64,000 nt of DNA from Fragilaria crotonensis (lineage: Eukaryota > Bacillariophyta > Fragilariophyceae > Fragilariales > Fragilariaceae). Every line of letters begins with the position of its first letter. The first letter of the stretch is position 1. The stretch is from contig JAKSYS010000219.1 in NCBI GenBank assembly GCA_022925895.1, forward strand, positions 1 to 64,000. The letters are read 5' to 3'. The translations under genes were made by a program, and so were the position numbers. Positions 1-11,278 of the stretch are shown one piece after another. The notes below the pieces were generated by a model. That model ran no database searches and had not been told where the DNA came from. It saw only the letters and a program-made list of their open reading frames with translations.

Positions 1-393
1 GTAGACTGTAGACTATAGTCTGTAATCTGTAAGCCGGTAGCATTGCAGCCTACAGTACTGTAGTATGGGCACAGACAGCGAGCTCTGTGTTAGTACTGGA
101 GTACTGTCGTTTCACCAGAATAGAGTCGGGGCTCGGGGTACAAGTACTGGAGTACTGTAATACTGAAATCCACTCAACCCAGTGCAGATAAGAAGCATTC
201 AGAGAGCTCGGAGCGGATTATCATACAAACCAGGTACTCCAGTACTATGACAAACGTACTTGGGACAGTACAGTTGCTTGTACTCAACAGTTCTCTCATC
301 CATCCGCAGTGGGTGACACCAATGCCATATGCCATCACTGTCGTCGTCATCATCGTCATCATGATGTTCTTGTTGTCATCGTTCGTTCTTCCC
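1..393. other. Upstream spacer with AGTACT-rich motifs
   Basis: No gene is supported here. The spacer carries repeated AGTACTGGAGTACT-type motifs (about 92-105 and 142-156) and the related form GTACTCCAGTAC near 233. An in-frame ATG at 247 precedes the START-like gene, but the ATG at 394 starts a much better signal peptide, so I treat 247-393 as leader. Confidence 0.5.
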
Positions 394-1697
394 ATGGCAG
401 TGAGGCGATGCATTGTCATTACCTTTCTGGTGCTCTTTCCCACTCTCTTGCACTCTATCGACCCATCGGAGGATAGTCGCATTGCGGAAAGTGGAAGCCA
501 AAGTACCACTACGGATAGTGCTGGTAGTAGTAGCGATAACGGCGCCAATTTGTTGGCGTCAGATCATCATCAACAACAACAACAGCAGCAACAACAATGC
601 TTACAATTACAAATGACATGGCCACCAATTGGCACTTTTCAATTGAATGACGGCGCACTTGATGTGTTGAAATATGGTAATCCATATGAGGTATGTGTTG
701 CACTATATCATTCTGTCCTTCATGTTTACTTCAGTACCACAGTACTCAACAGCACGATCATAATTAATAGACGGTAGTTTCAATTGGAAACAATCATGGA
801 GAAAATGAGGAACAAAAACAACATCTCAACATGGTGGTTCAAGATGTTCAAGCGCCACCGAGTATCATTTGGGAACATATAGTGGATTATTTTGACTCGT
901 ACTCGACCGATGAACTCCATGATGATGCCAAGGATACGATTGTTGAATCCACATCCAACAATGGCAGTCAAACCATGTTTACACGTCTACGTCTCAAAAA
1001 CAATATGGATGCAGATTCACTTTCCGATACACTATTTCTCCAACATTCCTACAATCCAACTCTGGGTTCGTTAATTTCTTGGTCGGTGATTGATCTCGAG
1101 GCACAACAGCAACTGCAAGAAGAAGATGAACCCAACTCGAATGCAGCAACTACCATTCATGTTCCATCTTCCTACACGTACTGTGGATACTGGTATGTTG
1201 TAGCAGTTCCACAGACACCACCAACAATACCCTTGACTCGTGTCCATCACAGTGTCCATGTTGGCATTGCACCGGGGAATGAAAATAAAGAACAAACTGC
1301 AAACGAAGAAGAAGAACAACAACAAATGGCCGTTGCGCAGTACCTATCATCGCACAAGGCCTCAATTGAAACTATGGAATGGGTCAAGACACGATCGGAA
1401 GAGAAACATGGCAACGATGAGGGTATGAAGCAAGAAACATTGGTTGACACCAGCAGTGTCATTCATGATTCTGACGACGGCGTTAGTCATAGTGACAACG
1501 ATATCAAAGTCCATGAAAATGACGAGACATGTGATTCTGCTCCGACTGAGTATAGCGAACCAACTAATGACGCAACAACAAAAACCGCACCGGCAGACAT
1601 TGAAATTACAAAGCAAGTTGGTCTGACAAGGTATGCCATGTTGGCATCGATTGTTGTACTTTCGCTGTACAATGTTCATTTGTACTTTTCACAATGA
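394..1697 (+). CDS. START-like (polyketide cyclase/COQ10-type) protein with signal peptide and C-terminal TM
   Basis: Two exons, 394-690 and 771-1697, give about 407 residues. The 80-bp intron has a GTATGT donor at 691 and an AG at 769-770, and both exons are in phase 0. Residues 1-20 form a signal peptide (MAVRR then a hydrophobic run). A serine-rich linker and a nine-residue polyQ (60-68) follow. Exon 2 opens a START-like fold: from residue 120, VVQDVQAPPSIIWEHIVDY matches the first strand and helix of cyclase/COQ10-type lipid-binding domains. The middle-to-C-terminal part is acidic and low complexity, and the last 21 residues form a TM segment. This suggests a membrane-anchored lumenal or secreted lipid-binding protein; the ligand is unknown. 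ATGs at 247 and 322 are alternative starts. The family call rests on motif resemblance. Confidence 0.6.
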
Positions 1698-1991
1698 TGA
1701 TTAATATCACAACATGTCAAGTTCTGCTTCTATCGGGGTCTCAAGCATGCGAGGTAATGCCAAGTCAAGTATTATTACCTTGAGTTCTGCAATTTTCGCA
1801 CGTTTGGACACGACGTTGATCTGCCACGGTACCAATGATGACTTTCTCCTCTCTGCGCTTCCGTCAAAGTTGGATTTTCAGAGAACGGATCACACTCCCA
1901 AAAATGCTGCAATGTACATCTCGTTTTCCTGGATCAACAATCGTTGCAATGGTCAAATGTTCAGAACGAGAGAAAGAAAGAGTGGTGCACA

Positions 1992-3637
1992 TTACACAAC
2001 CAGCAAGCTGTGCGATTCTTCCACATCTGCCATTTCCACACCATCCTCACGCATGTCGTCATCTCGTCGATCGGCAACAGAACGCCGCAGGGGTGCTTGG
2101 AATCCTCGAAAGTAAATGTACGTAACGATAGTCACAAGCATCAAAAGAACAACATCGCCTCGCACCGTGCTGGCCAAGATTGGTATCGATGTCAGTACGT
2201 TGTAGTTTCGCCGCGACGCGCGTTCGGCCAACGGCACCAAAAGGGCAAAAAACAAATTTCCACCAATCTGTTGGATACTTTCAACTGCAGTTTCGTCTCC
2301 CGGATATGTCACGTCGACTGCCAATTCAGCATTGATGGGTTGAATGGGACCTGCAAAAAATCCAAGCCCCAACATGGCCAGTACTACCAACGCGGGAGAC
2401 GGTCCGAAGGCATCGCTGCGCCATCCCAATGGGATGATGCAGATACACGAAATAATCAAACATGCAATTGTGACGCTCTTGTACTCCTTGGTTCTGTCAA
2501 CATAGCTTCCAAGAAGAATACCCCCGAGCACAATGGCAAACTCAAAACCTGCCCCCGTCAATGCCACGTGCAATTTATCCGTCATTCCAGCGTTATCCAT
2601 TATTTGGTCAATGAATGCCTGTAAACAAATACGCGTGACAATTTAGTGTGAGAATAAGATCGACCGCGGCGAGTTATGGCTTTGCAGTCACCGAAAATAT
2701 CCATGAGCAAAGCACTCACCCCGACAATGTTGGTAATGGCAATCGAACAAATAAATGCTGCAAGTGGCCTTGAAAAGCCCGGAGTCTTGAAAAATTTGAC
2801 GACCGATAGTCGAAAGGGCGGTTCTCGTCGATTTGATATTCTCTTCTTCCATTCCGACGTTGATGGAGCCACTTCTGGTTCTTCCTGGTACTGCAGCACG
2901 GTCCCGAGGAACAGTACAGTTGAGCAAATGGACATGAGACCAAAGTAATTGGATAGTCCAATGGTGGAGGTTGCCATGGCGCCTCCGACTATAAATGCGG
3001 TGGCGATACCAACTTGATTGAAATTGAGAGCCACGGCTGTGGACGTGGCACGTTCGCTGGACGCAAACCACTGCGCCGACAGTAGGGGTGGAGTGCACTG
3101 AAAGAAAGGCTGGGCAACAGCAACCAGAATGGTTCCAATCACAACATTTTCAATGGGCTCAAGTTTCGTATCCCACAGATTCCAACCTGATCGGAACCAA
3201 CAACCAACGCACATGAGTCCGGCTGATGTCCGAAGGGAGGCCTTCATGCCGAATTTGGCCACCAGGTCGGTGACGCAAAAGCAACTGGCAACGTTGACAA
3301 AAAGGAACAAATCAATAAGCGATGCCGATGAATAGCCTTCGTAGTATTTCTCAAAGGCCTCCGGAGCAGCTGCCAAGGAGAAACATACCCAATCTGACAA
3401 AAGTGCCAATAAACTTAGATACGCGAGTTGGATCCAACGCTGAAAAAATACTCTGGGAAGCTTCTGGATATTTGTCCCATCATTGCTTAACAGTGAAGCG
3501 TCTAGAGACTGATCGGTCAAGTCATGATTCGACGCTGGAGTCAGTGACGTTGACGCCATGTTGGCCGATTGGGCTGCTCCTGCAGAGTGAGATATTCTGT
3601 TGCTCGTGGTTCGGCTCAATACCATTCGCACCACCAA
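1992..3637 (-). CDS. Major facilitator superfamily transporter, FLVCR/SLC49-like
   Basis: Two exons on the minus strand: exon 1 3637-2720 and exon 2 2618-1992. They are split by a 101-bp intron (2719-2619, donor GTGAGT, acceptor ACAG) with phase 0 on both sides, giving 514 residues. Exon 1 holds the N-terminal six-helix half. Segments such as FFQCTPPLLSAQWFASSERA and NQVGIATAFIVGG align with the FLVCR1/2 and DIRC2-type (SLC49) signature of a small-residue helix 4 and an NQLG-like helix 5. The splice restores NIVGAFID, matching the family's start of helix 7. Exon 2 carries the remaining helices. The family moves heme, choline or related small molecules; the substrate here is unknown. The two ORFs have no good alternative join. 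Confidence 0.85.
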
Positions 3638-4856
3638 CCGTACTGCAGTACTGAAGCACTGGAGTACGAACTCTCAAGTAGAAATGTACAGTACTAAGCA
3701 CTGAAATACCGTCAAGTTCGAATCTCTCTCAACAACAAATTTCGTTGCAACACTTTTCGCTTGTCCTGCTCTCTTGTATAGTACTCTGTGCACTGTACTT
3801 CGTGCTTTGCGCTGACTTCCAACTGCAAACTTATGAAAGGCTGAGGAATTGCAAATGCGAGATGTTCAGAGTCAGGAGAAGATAAATGCAAGAGGGTATG
3901 TGAAGGGAAATGGTATCAAAGTCTCTGCTCTCTGCAGGCTGCGCGTGACCTTTTTTCGGCGTTTTTGCTCCGTAGTATTTTTGGGTTGGGTTCGTTTTCG
4001 CTTTTAGTGTATGTCCTACTGACATTCACATCGTCAGGTCATTCATGCTTCTTGTGATAGGATGCTTGCCGTCTGCTTTTTCGATTTCTACGTATGACTA
4101 TGTACAAAATTATACTACACAGTACTGGAGTATCTACCGGTAAATAACACATTACTGTAGTACCACCTTCACATTAGGACCCATACGGATGTAGCAGTAT
4201 CGTTAAACACAGTGTACACTTACTCGTGTACTCCGAGTATTGGAGAGCAAGTACGAGCCCAATGAATCCGCTGAAAAACGTTTACTGTTGCGTCTCGAGA
4301 CAAAGTATGCAGAGTGTGGAAGTCTAAAGAAGGCGTGTACCTGCACTGTGTACGACAGGTTGTGCACGCGTACCGCCCAAACGCGGATCCCAAATCCAAA
4401 GGTAACCCAAAAAGCAACACTCTATGAAGTCCTTTCCCTATAAACATCACATCGAAACAGAGCAGTACAATACCAGGAAACAAACACCAACTTCCTGAGT
4501 CTCAAACCACCAGGCCATACCTTCATAAGGTACTAGAAAGCAAGAAGAAGTTCATGTCGACCCTGGTAACTTACTTACCGTGTACGTTCCTCTCGTAACA
4601 ACATATTATGCTACCTAATATAGAAAGCTGACTCCTTTGATGGCAACGCGCTGAAGTCTTGCTACAAGCGTTAGCGTCGAACGGAAACACAGTTGTTCAA
4701 TAGGGAACTATGTACTCAGATTAAATGTAAATAAAAAATGAAGAAACCCAACTATCACGCAGCGCGTCAAATCAGAAGTAACGCTTGATCTGTCAGAACA
4801 AATCATTCGCACAATGGTGCCAAACAAGGCATTGCCATATTTTCCAATACCACCGT
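3638..4856. other. Intergenic spacer, no gene seen
   Basis: The MFS promoter side (3638-3800) is dense in GTACTG/CAGTAC motifs, as is 4110-4240. From about 4690 onward the sequence matches the 3' flanks of the other family A copies (compare 9080, 11100 and 15095), so the repeated unit begins near 4690. Short ORFs in between show no family resemblance. Confidence 0.6.
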
Positions 4857-5747
4857 TTATACAAGATTGAGCAGTGCGGCCTTCTCGTTGACGGTACCCA
4901 CATCTCTGGAATTCTCGACATCTACTTCATCGACAACAGCGATTGCTACTGCCATTCCAGATTGCTGTTCACCAAGGACCGCATGAACATCATCTCGCAC
5001 CCCTTCAACTTGCGCCAATGGTGACTCCTTCATGACGCGCAGCTTACGGCTCTGGTACACGTCGTCCTCTACATCACTTGTTTGGGAATTGGAAATGCAC
5101 CATGCAACCTCCTCGTCATCGACTGGCTGCATCCAGAACTGAAACCCAAGACCGACAGTCCAAGCAAGTTTATGCCCGCGTTTCAAGACATGTTTCCGAA
5201 TTGTCTCGACAGTGACACCACGCTGTCCATATTCAGCATTTAGACCTTGTGCTAGGGAAGACCACTTTTGTTCGAATTCCGAGAGGATGTTCATATACTG
5301 GTGTTTGAACGATCGGTTGACCGAGATAATGATGCTGGTCAACAACATGGCCAACACAATGGCCCCCATAACAACAAACCCAGACCAGTTAGGTAAATCT
5401 CCGCGTTCATTCTGAAAACTGCACAGAACGATGAGAACAATGAAGGGCATCACAAACACGAACGAGCCAATCATAGCGCTGGTTCTTGTCATTGGTTGGG
5501 CTAGTGTAGCAAGTGCCGCAGTTCGATCCTTCCAAAGTTGACTGGCGCCGTCGACGGCATGCCTCCACGACTCCAACGCAATTCCAGTTCGCGCGAACTC
5601 AGCGGGGACGTGCGTACGACTGTACGTCCAAGGAACGTCACGTTGAAGCGTCGCCTGCAACGATGTTTGCTCTTCTTCCAGATCATTTCCGTAGTTCTCG
5701 TCCGTGGGTTTCAAGTCGAGCTCGATGTGAAAGGTGTGGTGGGCCAT
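4857..5747 (-). CDS. Family A copy 1 (A1): two-TM protein of unknown function
   Basis: 296 residues from the ATG at 5747, which sits in CACCATGG and is conserved in all four copies. An in-frame ATG 12 codons upstream (5783) also exists. Layout: a hydrophilic N-terminus opening MAHHTFHIELDLKPTDE; a conserved WTYSRTHVPAEFARTG segment (40-56); two adjacent TM helices (about 91-111 and 122-143); the strongly conserved SVNRSF-HQYMN-LSEFEQKW segment just after TM2; and a cytosolic-looking C-terminal domain with GLGFQF-MQPVDDEEVAWC. The tail ends in an acidic-hydrophobic stretch and EKAALLNLV. I do not recognise the family. Divergent to B1 with about 460 bp between starts. Most similar to A2. Confidence 0.7.
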   Translation of the reverse strand: MAHHTFHIELDLKPTDENYGNDLEEEQTSLQATLQRDVPWTYSRTHVPAEFARTGIALESWRHAVDGASQLWKDRTAALATLAQPMTRTSAMIGSFVFVMPFIVLIVLCSFQNERGDLPNWSGFVVMGAIVLAMLLTSIIISVNRSFKHQYMNILSEFEQKWSSLAQGLNAEYGQRGVTVETIRKHVLKRGHKLAWTVGLGFQFWMQPVDDEEVAWCISNSQTSDVEDDVYQSRKLRVMKESPLAQVEGVRDDVHAVLGEQQSGMAVAIAVVDEVDVENSRDVGTVNEKAALLNLV

Positions 5748-6091
5748 GGTGAGAGAAAGAGCTTGGATTCGGTACTGTGTCAATGAATCTGAGGTCTGTC
5801 AAAATGTTTTAGTCACCTCTGTGTTCGTGTTCCAAGTTCAGACAGGGATACGCCAGCGCATGACACAAGTTGCCTCTGCATATTTATGATGGTACCCGGT
5901 AGATCTGTGTAAAAAGAGTACTGTGCATTCTTAAGTCGTGTTTCTACTGTACTCGTACTCCAGTACTGGAGTACTCCAGTCTGCACATCGTGACTGGATA
6001 TATATAATACAATCAGCAGCATCTGAACTCTGCGAACACATTCATATATTCTTTCGAGGGGGGTCCACTATTATTTGCCCCTTTTGTCCCA

Positions 6092-6143
6092 TCGGATTAG
6101 CTTTGAAGATTTAGTGTGAAGTTCTAGTAGCCGAGGGTCGAAT
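6092..6143 (+). promoter_or_regulatory. Conserved element upstream of family B genes (copy 1)
   Basis: TCGGATTAGCTTTGAA, then TTTAGTGTGAAGT and CGAGGGTCG. The block recurs at 10453-10501 and 12840-12890 and lies 70-120 bp before the family B start where B is present. It may be a core promoter or 5' UTR element; this is inferred from conservation alone. Confidence 0.45.
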
Positions 6144-6210
6144 TTAATCATTGTGGCGTATCGATGTTAACTTGAACTCTCACAAGTCGCATTCGGCTTC
6201 TTTCCACAGA

Positions 6211-8275
6211 ATGTTTATTCACACGAATTCGAATGTTGCTGTGAGAAAGGACGAGGATGTGGGGACCAAGACCGTTCCTACCGCGAAGGTATGTTTCGTC
6301 AATTATTTCTTGGCGTCTGGTGCATGATTCTTGCGATATCGATATGCGGGTAGTCATTCGTTGTGTTGTTCTCTACTCAAATCATCTCTTGAAGTTGTAA
6401 TCTAACAATTGTATCTCTATCTTCTGACGCAGACCTCCCCTACTGAGCCTGAAAGTCTAGAAGATATTCCCAAACTCATCGAGATTATGCTGAACGAGGA
6501 GGGTCAGATGAGCGCTGACGCCATCAAGCGCATTTATGAACTTTGCAATGTTAGAAATGCGCAAAACCGTGTCCCTCTGGTATGTAGTGGAAAGTACAAT
6601 GTACTTGTTCCCCTTGCCAAGTCTTTGCTTAGGGCTTATCCCGATAAACATCAACTGGCATGTGCCTCGTTGAACAAACGTTCCAATCCTACCAAGATCA
6701 AGAAGGTCACGGCAGTTGTGCCTGAATGCAAGGTCAACAATCGGACTATGGACCCTGGAGGTCGACGTCATTTGGCTTGTCTCGCTTTGAACAATCTGTC
6801 CATCCCAACCGAGAACAAGTGGGTCATGGCACTCGGGCCTGAATCCGAGACCATCATCGGGGCTCTGTGCGAGGTTATTGCCCAGGATAATGAGGAGTCG
6901 TATTTGTGCTGCGTCTGCCTCATGAATCTCTCCTTCTTGGAGGCCTGTTCCACTACGATTTTGCAACATTCTCCACTCGCCGCGGGCAAGAATGCCAAGA
7001 CCCTTCTTGACAACGAAGCCTCCCTCCTCCGCATTCTTGAGAAACTCCTCAACAATTTTTTATCTGCATCAAAGTCTGAACCATCCAAGTCCAAAGCTGC
7101 ACAGTGGGCTTGTGGATTGATCAAGAACCTTGCCAAGAGCAGGGCGAATGCTACTCTCATTGGGAAAACAGATATTCCAAAGTGTGTCACTGAAATTATC
7201 CGGGTTGCTCTCGCCCATCGTGGTCTTCGATTGGGCTTCTAATTTGATCAAGAAGAATGCGAGGTCTGACGAGAATGCAAATCTGATAAGAGGGATTGAC
7301 TCGCAGAAACGCATGACTGGAGCAACCCTTGCCGCAACTGCTCCTCTTTTAAACATAAAGTCCAACTCCATCGAAGACTTCTCGCTATTTGTTATCCTCC
7401 ACCTTTCTCAGTGGCCAGAGACACACGAAGCGCTTCACAAGGCTGGCGCACTCGAAGTCATCCAACCGCTCATGTCGCAAGGAAATCTTCAAGGCTTGAA
7501 GGCCACCATGGCTTGTGCGTTTCTTGGTGCCGAGTGGTCCGCCTTCCCGGGAGGTGGGATTCCCGCATCCGAAGCAGTCGCAGAGCTCATGGCAAATATT
7601 GTGGAGAAAAAGGACAAGGCCGATGAATACGCACACACCGTCTTTAATCTCTCCACTGCTACCAAGGCATACTGCGCCCTATCCCGAGCCGCCTTGAAGG
7701 CTGACAAGGGCAGTGGAGAGTTCACAAAGGTTCTCGCTGTTCCTTCCGCTCTTGCCTTGCATCTTCGAATCATTTCCGACCTGATTGTTGCCGCCATGGA
7801 AGGTGCCAATACGGGAGAGAAGAACAATGCTCCCGACTCCGTGTCCGCTGAACCCGCACACGACCCAATCGTTCCTGACATTGTTCGTGAGATCATGGAC
7901 CAGCATCAGTCATCGACATTCGGTCACGATCGTGGTACCGATTGTACAGATGATGCAGTTTCAGCAGCGGAATATGCCATTGGGACGATTCACGCCCTTC
8001 TACCTGGGATCCTCCATGGCGTGGAAACTCCTGGTCGCAACGTCCTTCCTACCAAAAAGGCATGGAGTGAGATCAGTTCCATGCTTCTCACCTACGTTGA
8101 AATCTGTAACCCTTGTTCCAGCACCAAGGCGCAGGCGAAAAGTGTTGCTGAGAAAATATCAGGGGCTGCTTCGATTGGAAATTCGTGTCCCATCCTCGAG
8201 ACATCCCACTATCTTTGGACTCAATACCGAAGGTGCGAGGGACAACCATTGGATCAATTCAATTTCACACATTAG
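6211..8275 (+). pseudogene. Family B copy 1 (B1): ARM-like repeat protein, frameshifted
   Basis: Exon 1 is 6211-6288; a 144-bp intron (GTATGT at 6289, CAG ending at 6432) leads to exon 2. Exon 2 reads open to 7242, then the frame changes and a second ORF continues to 8275. Compared with intact B2, B1 lacks 44 bp at about 7204, where an ATTATCCGGG anchor is followed almost directly by CTCTCGCCC. That shifts the frame and ends the first ORF. Both halves otherwise keep long open frames and high identity to B2: the N-terminal half has the helical ARM-like repeats (ALNNLSIPTENKW, WACGLIKNLAK), the C-terminal half the VIQPLM and AEWSAFPGGGIPASEAV segments. The upstream ATG used by B2 is lost, so B1 starts later. 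It is either a recent pseudogene or two truncated proteins. Confidence 0.75.
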
Positions 8276-8529
8276 TAAGACATTCGACTCGTATGAGTAA
8301 AACTGCACGTCTTTCTTTATTTCTTGTCACGTGTTCGTGTGCGCCAGTTCTCGTCGTTTGCGTAGTACTCGATAGTGTGGAGGAGTAGATCGAAATTCTC
8401 TCCACTCACTACAATGCCGACAGGGAGAGCAAGGAACAATACTTTTTTGGCGTTGTGACTTCTGCATAGACGTCACAACACGGGGAATACGAAGGAATTA
8501 TCATGTCGCGAGCATATGAGACTGCATAA

Positions 8530-9080
8530 GCTGTGAGAAAGGACGAGGATGCGGGATCCAAGACCGTTCCTGCCGCAAATGTAGGTTACGTCAATGCTTT
8601 CTTGGTGTCTGGTGCATGATTCTCGCGGTATCGAAGTCATGGTAGTGATTCAATAGTTTTCCAACGAGAAAAGAAATCGTCTCTTTTATGTTCCAGTCTT
8701 ATAATGGTAACTCAATCTTCCGACGCAGACCTCCCCTACTGAACCAGATAGTCTACATGACATTCTCAAATTTTCGTGGAGGATCAGACAAGCGCTGCCG
8801 CCACCATGCGCATTTACGAACTTTGTAATGTTAAAAATTCGCAGAACCATATCCCTCGAGTTTGCAGCGGAAACTGCGATGTACTTGTTCCTCTCATGAA
8901 GTGCTTGATGGGGACAATGAAGATCGACATCAACTGGCTTGTCTCGATCGTCAACTAATCTTCAACTTTTCCATCGCAACCGAGAACAAGCCGGCAGTAA
9001 GGCATGTCCAACACAAGGCTATTCGGGGGCTTTCCTTGCTTTGAACAGTCTTGCCATCCCAAGCGAGAACAAGGAAATAC
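8530..9080 (+). pseudogene. Family B relic (5' part only)
   Basis: The relic keeps the exon 1 tail (8530-8580, RKDEDAGSKTVPAAN-like), a degraded intron (donor GTAGGT at 8581, acceptor CGACGCAG ending at 8728) and the first part of exon 2. That part has an internal deletion near 8770 and several shifts; recognisable pieces include MRIYELCNVKNSQN. It stops at about 9080, in the middle of the ARM-like repeats, where the 3' flank of A2 begins. This is a truncated duplicate joined straight to the next unit. Confidence 0.7.
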
Positions 9081-9229
9081 GCATTCGGATTAAGTGTAAA
9101 TTAACATTTATGAAACCAAACTACCATTCATGCGCAGCAAATTGGAAGTCAAGTTTGACCTGTCAGAGGGTGAATCATTCGCACACTGGTACCCAAGTAG
9201 ACCTTTGGCATGTCATCCAATACCACGGT

Positions 9230-10105
9230 TTATACAAGATGGAGCAGTGCGGCTTTCTCGTTGACTGAACCCATGTCGCTGGAATTCTCGACATCTACTT
9301 CATCGACAACAGCGATTGCCACTGCCACTCCAGATTGCTGATCACCAAGGACCACGTCAACTCCATCGTGTGACAATGGTGTCTCCTTGATGACGCGCAA
9401 CTTACGGTCCTGGTAGGCGTCGTCCTCCACGTCGCTAGTTTGGGAATTGGAAATGCACCAGGCAACCTCCTCGTCATCGACTGGCTGCATCCTGAACTGA
9501 AACCCAAGACCGACAGTCCAAGCAAATCTACGCTGGCGTTTCAAAACATGTTTCCGAACCGTCTCGACTTTAACACCTCGCAGTTCGTATTCTGCGTTGA
9601 GATCTTGTGCTAGGGACGACCACTTTTGTTCGAATTCAGAGAGGACATTCGTATACTGGTGAATGAAAGTCCGATTCACTGAGACAACTACCGCGATCGA
9701 AACAATGAACGACACAATGGCCCCAATGATAACAAACCCAGACCATTCTGGTAAATATCCGGATCTATCCATAGAACTGATCAGAATGGTGAGGGTAATG
9801 AAAGGAATCGAAACCACGAACACAGCAAGCGTTGTGCAGATTCTTTTCGCTGCTTGGGCTGGTGTCGCAAGTGCCACAGTTCGATCCTTCCAAAGTTGAC
9901 TGGCGCTGTCGACTGCTCGCCTCCACAACTCCAATCCAATTCCATTTCGCGCGAACTCCTTAGGGACGTGCATACGACTGTACGTCCACGGGACGTCACG
10001 TTGAAGTATCTCCTGCAACAATGTCTGCTCTTCTTCCAGATCATTTCCGTAGTTCTCGTCCGTGGGTTTCAAGTCAAGCTCGATGTGGAAGGTGTGGTGG
10101 GCCAT
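9230..10105 (-). CDS. Family A copy 2 (A2): two-TM protein
   Basis: 291 residues from the conserved CACCATGG start at 10105 (an upstream in-frame ATG lies at 10141). Layout as in A1: an MAHHTFHIELDLKPTDE opening, WTYSRMHVPKEFARNG, two TM helices (about residues 85-107 and 118-142), SVNRTFIHQYTNVLSEFEQKW, and a C-terminal GLGFQFRMQPVDDEEVAWC domain. The C-terminal loop is five residues shorter than in A1. Its 5' flank is nearly identical to that of A1 for about 200 bp, which makes A1 and A2 the youngest pair. No function is assignable. Confidence 0.7.
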   Translation of the reverse strand: MAHHTFHIELDLKPTDENYGNDLEEEQTLLQEILQRDVPWTYSRMHVPKEFARNGIGLELWRRAVDSASQLWKDRTVALATPAQAAKRICTTLAVFVVSIPFITLTILISSMDRSGYLPEWSGFVIIGAIVSFIVSIAVVVSVNRTFIHQYTNVLSEFEQKWSSLAQDLNAEYELRGVKVETVRKHVLKRQRRFAWTVGLGFQFRMQPVDDEEVAWCISNSQTSDVEDDAYQDRKLRVIKETPLSHDGVDVVLGDQQSGVAVAIAVVDEVDVENSSDMGSVNEKAALLHLV

Positions 10106-10452
10106 GGTGAGAGAAAGAGTTGGGATTCGGTTCTGTGTCAATGAATCTGAGGTCTGTCAAACTGTTTTATTTGTTCATCTCTGAATTCGTGTTCCAAGTT
10201 CAGACAGGGATACGCCAGCGCATGACACAAGTTGCCTCTGCAGAATTATGATGCTACCCGGTAGATCTGTGTAAAAAGAGTACTGGAGTACTGTACATTC
10301 TTTTTTAGTCGTGTTTCTACTGTACTCGTACTCCAGTACTCCAGTCTGAGTGGCACTTCGCGCCTTGATGTGATAACTGGATCAGCATCTGAACAAATAT
10401 TTTTTCGACAGGGAAACGCCGTTTCACATGTAGGTGTTGCCCTTGTGTCTCA

Positions 10453-10501
10453 TCGGATTAGCTTTGAATATTTAGTGTGAAGTCTCTAGCCGAGGGTCGA
10501 A
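10453..10501 (+). promoter_or_regulatory. Orphan copy of the family B upstream element
   Basis: Same block as at 6092 (TCGGATTAGCTTTGAA, TTTAGTGTGAAGT, CGAGGGTCG), divergent to A2 as expected for an A/B unit, but no family B exon follows it. It marks the place where a B gene was lost. Confidence 0.5.
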
Positions 10502-10529
10502 TGGGCACCTTCCATTCCGACTAATATGG

Positions 10530-11000
10530 CATCAAATTTGATGGCGACGCCATCCTTATTAGCGGCACAAGATCCACTCCCAGCAGCAACCTCTGGACCA
10601 TCAACCTAGGTAACCAACAACTACCAAAACACACCGCCAACCCCATCCTCCTCACCCACAGTCCCGCCACCCTTCAAATGCCTTCCTCCGGCCGAGCACC
10701 ACACTTTTTTCCTCTGTCTCTCTTGATACGGCCTCCCATGTGCGACGCCACCCCGTTCCCTCCATCGCTATGTTCAAAGAGGGCAGCTACCTTGCCCAAC
10801 AGTGTGCCGACGTGCGCTCCACCAAAATCTCCACTTCAGTGAGATGCTTTTTGTCAACGATAGCGACAGCAACTTAATCCATAGTGCGGCCATGAAATTA
10901 TAACCAAGCCATCGGCATTCTTGCAGCATACAAACACACGGTCACGCTCTGCCGCAACTCAAAAGACTTGACAACGAAGCTTCTTTGTTACTGCTTTTTT
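10530..11000 (+). pseudogene. Relic: retroelement-like fragment plus a trace of family B
   Basis: One plus frame at 10533-10720 reads FDGDAILISGTRS... LWTINLG, a pattern I associate with the pre-integrase part of diatom Copia-like polyproteins. Stops and frame changes follow. At 10966-10985 the string CTTGACAACGAAGC matches the family B exon (7004 and 13733). The stretch looks like a B gene broken by a retroelement piece and then decayed. Weak evidence. Confidence 0.3.
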
Positions 11001-11278
11001 CATGTCCAGCCGAGATGGTGATTTCTGTCGTGTGGTGCCTTCAGCGGAAGGCACCTCCGTACGAAGAAAACCATTTTATTGCCGGTGCGTCACATGTTGT
11101 GAATACACAACACAACTGTTCAATAGCGAGCTATCCAGTCGGATTAAGTGTAAATTAAAGTTAGTGAAACTCAAATAATAACCATGCGCGTCAAAGCGGG
11201 CATAAAGTTGACCTCTCAGAATGAATCAATTCCATTGAAACCGAAGACGTACTTTGGGATGTCATCCAGTTCCATGGT

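Noticed and set aside
1944-2624. 226-codon plus ORF opposite the MFS transporter
   Set aside because: Antisense shadow of exon 2; the minus strand encodes recognisable membrane helices and correct splice sites.
7204-7242. The B1/B2 difference read as an intron in B2
   Set aside because: The extra 44 bp in B2 keep the frame open, have no GT-AG borders and are too short for the introns seen in this window.
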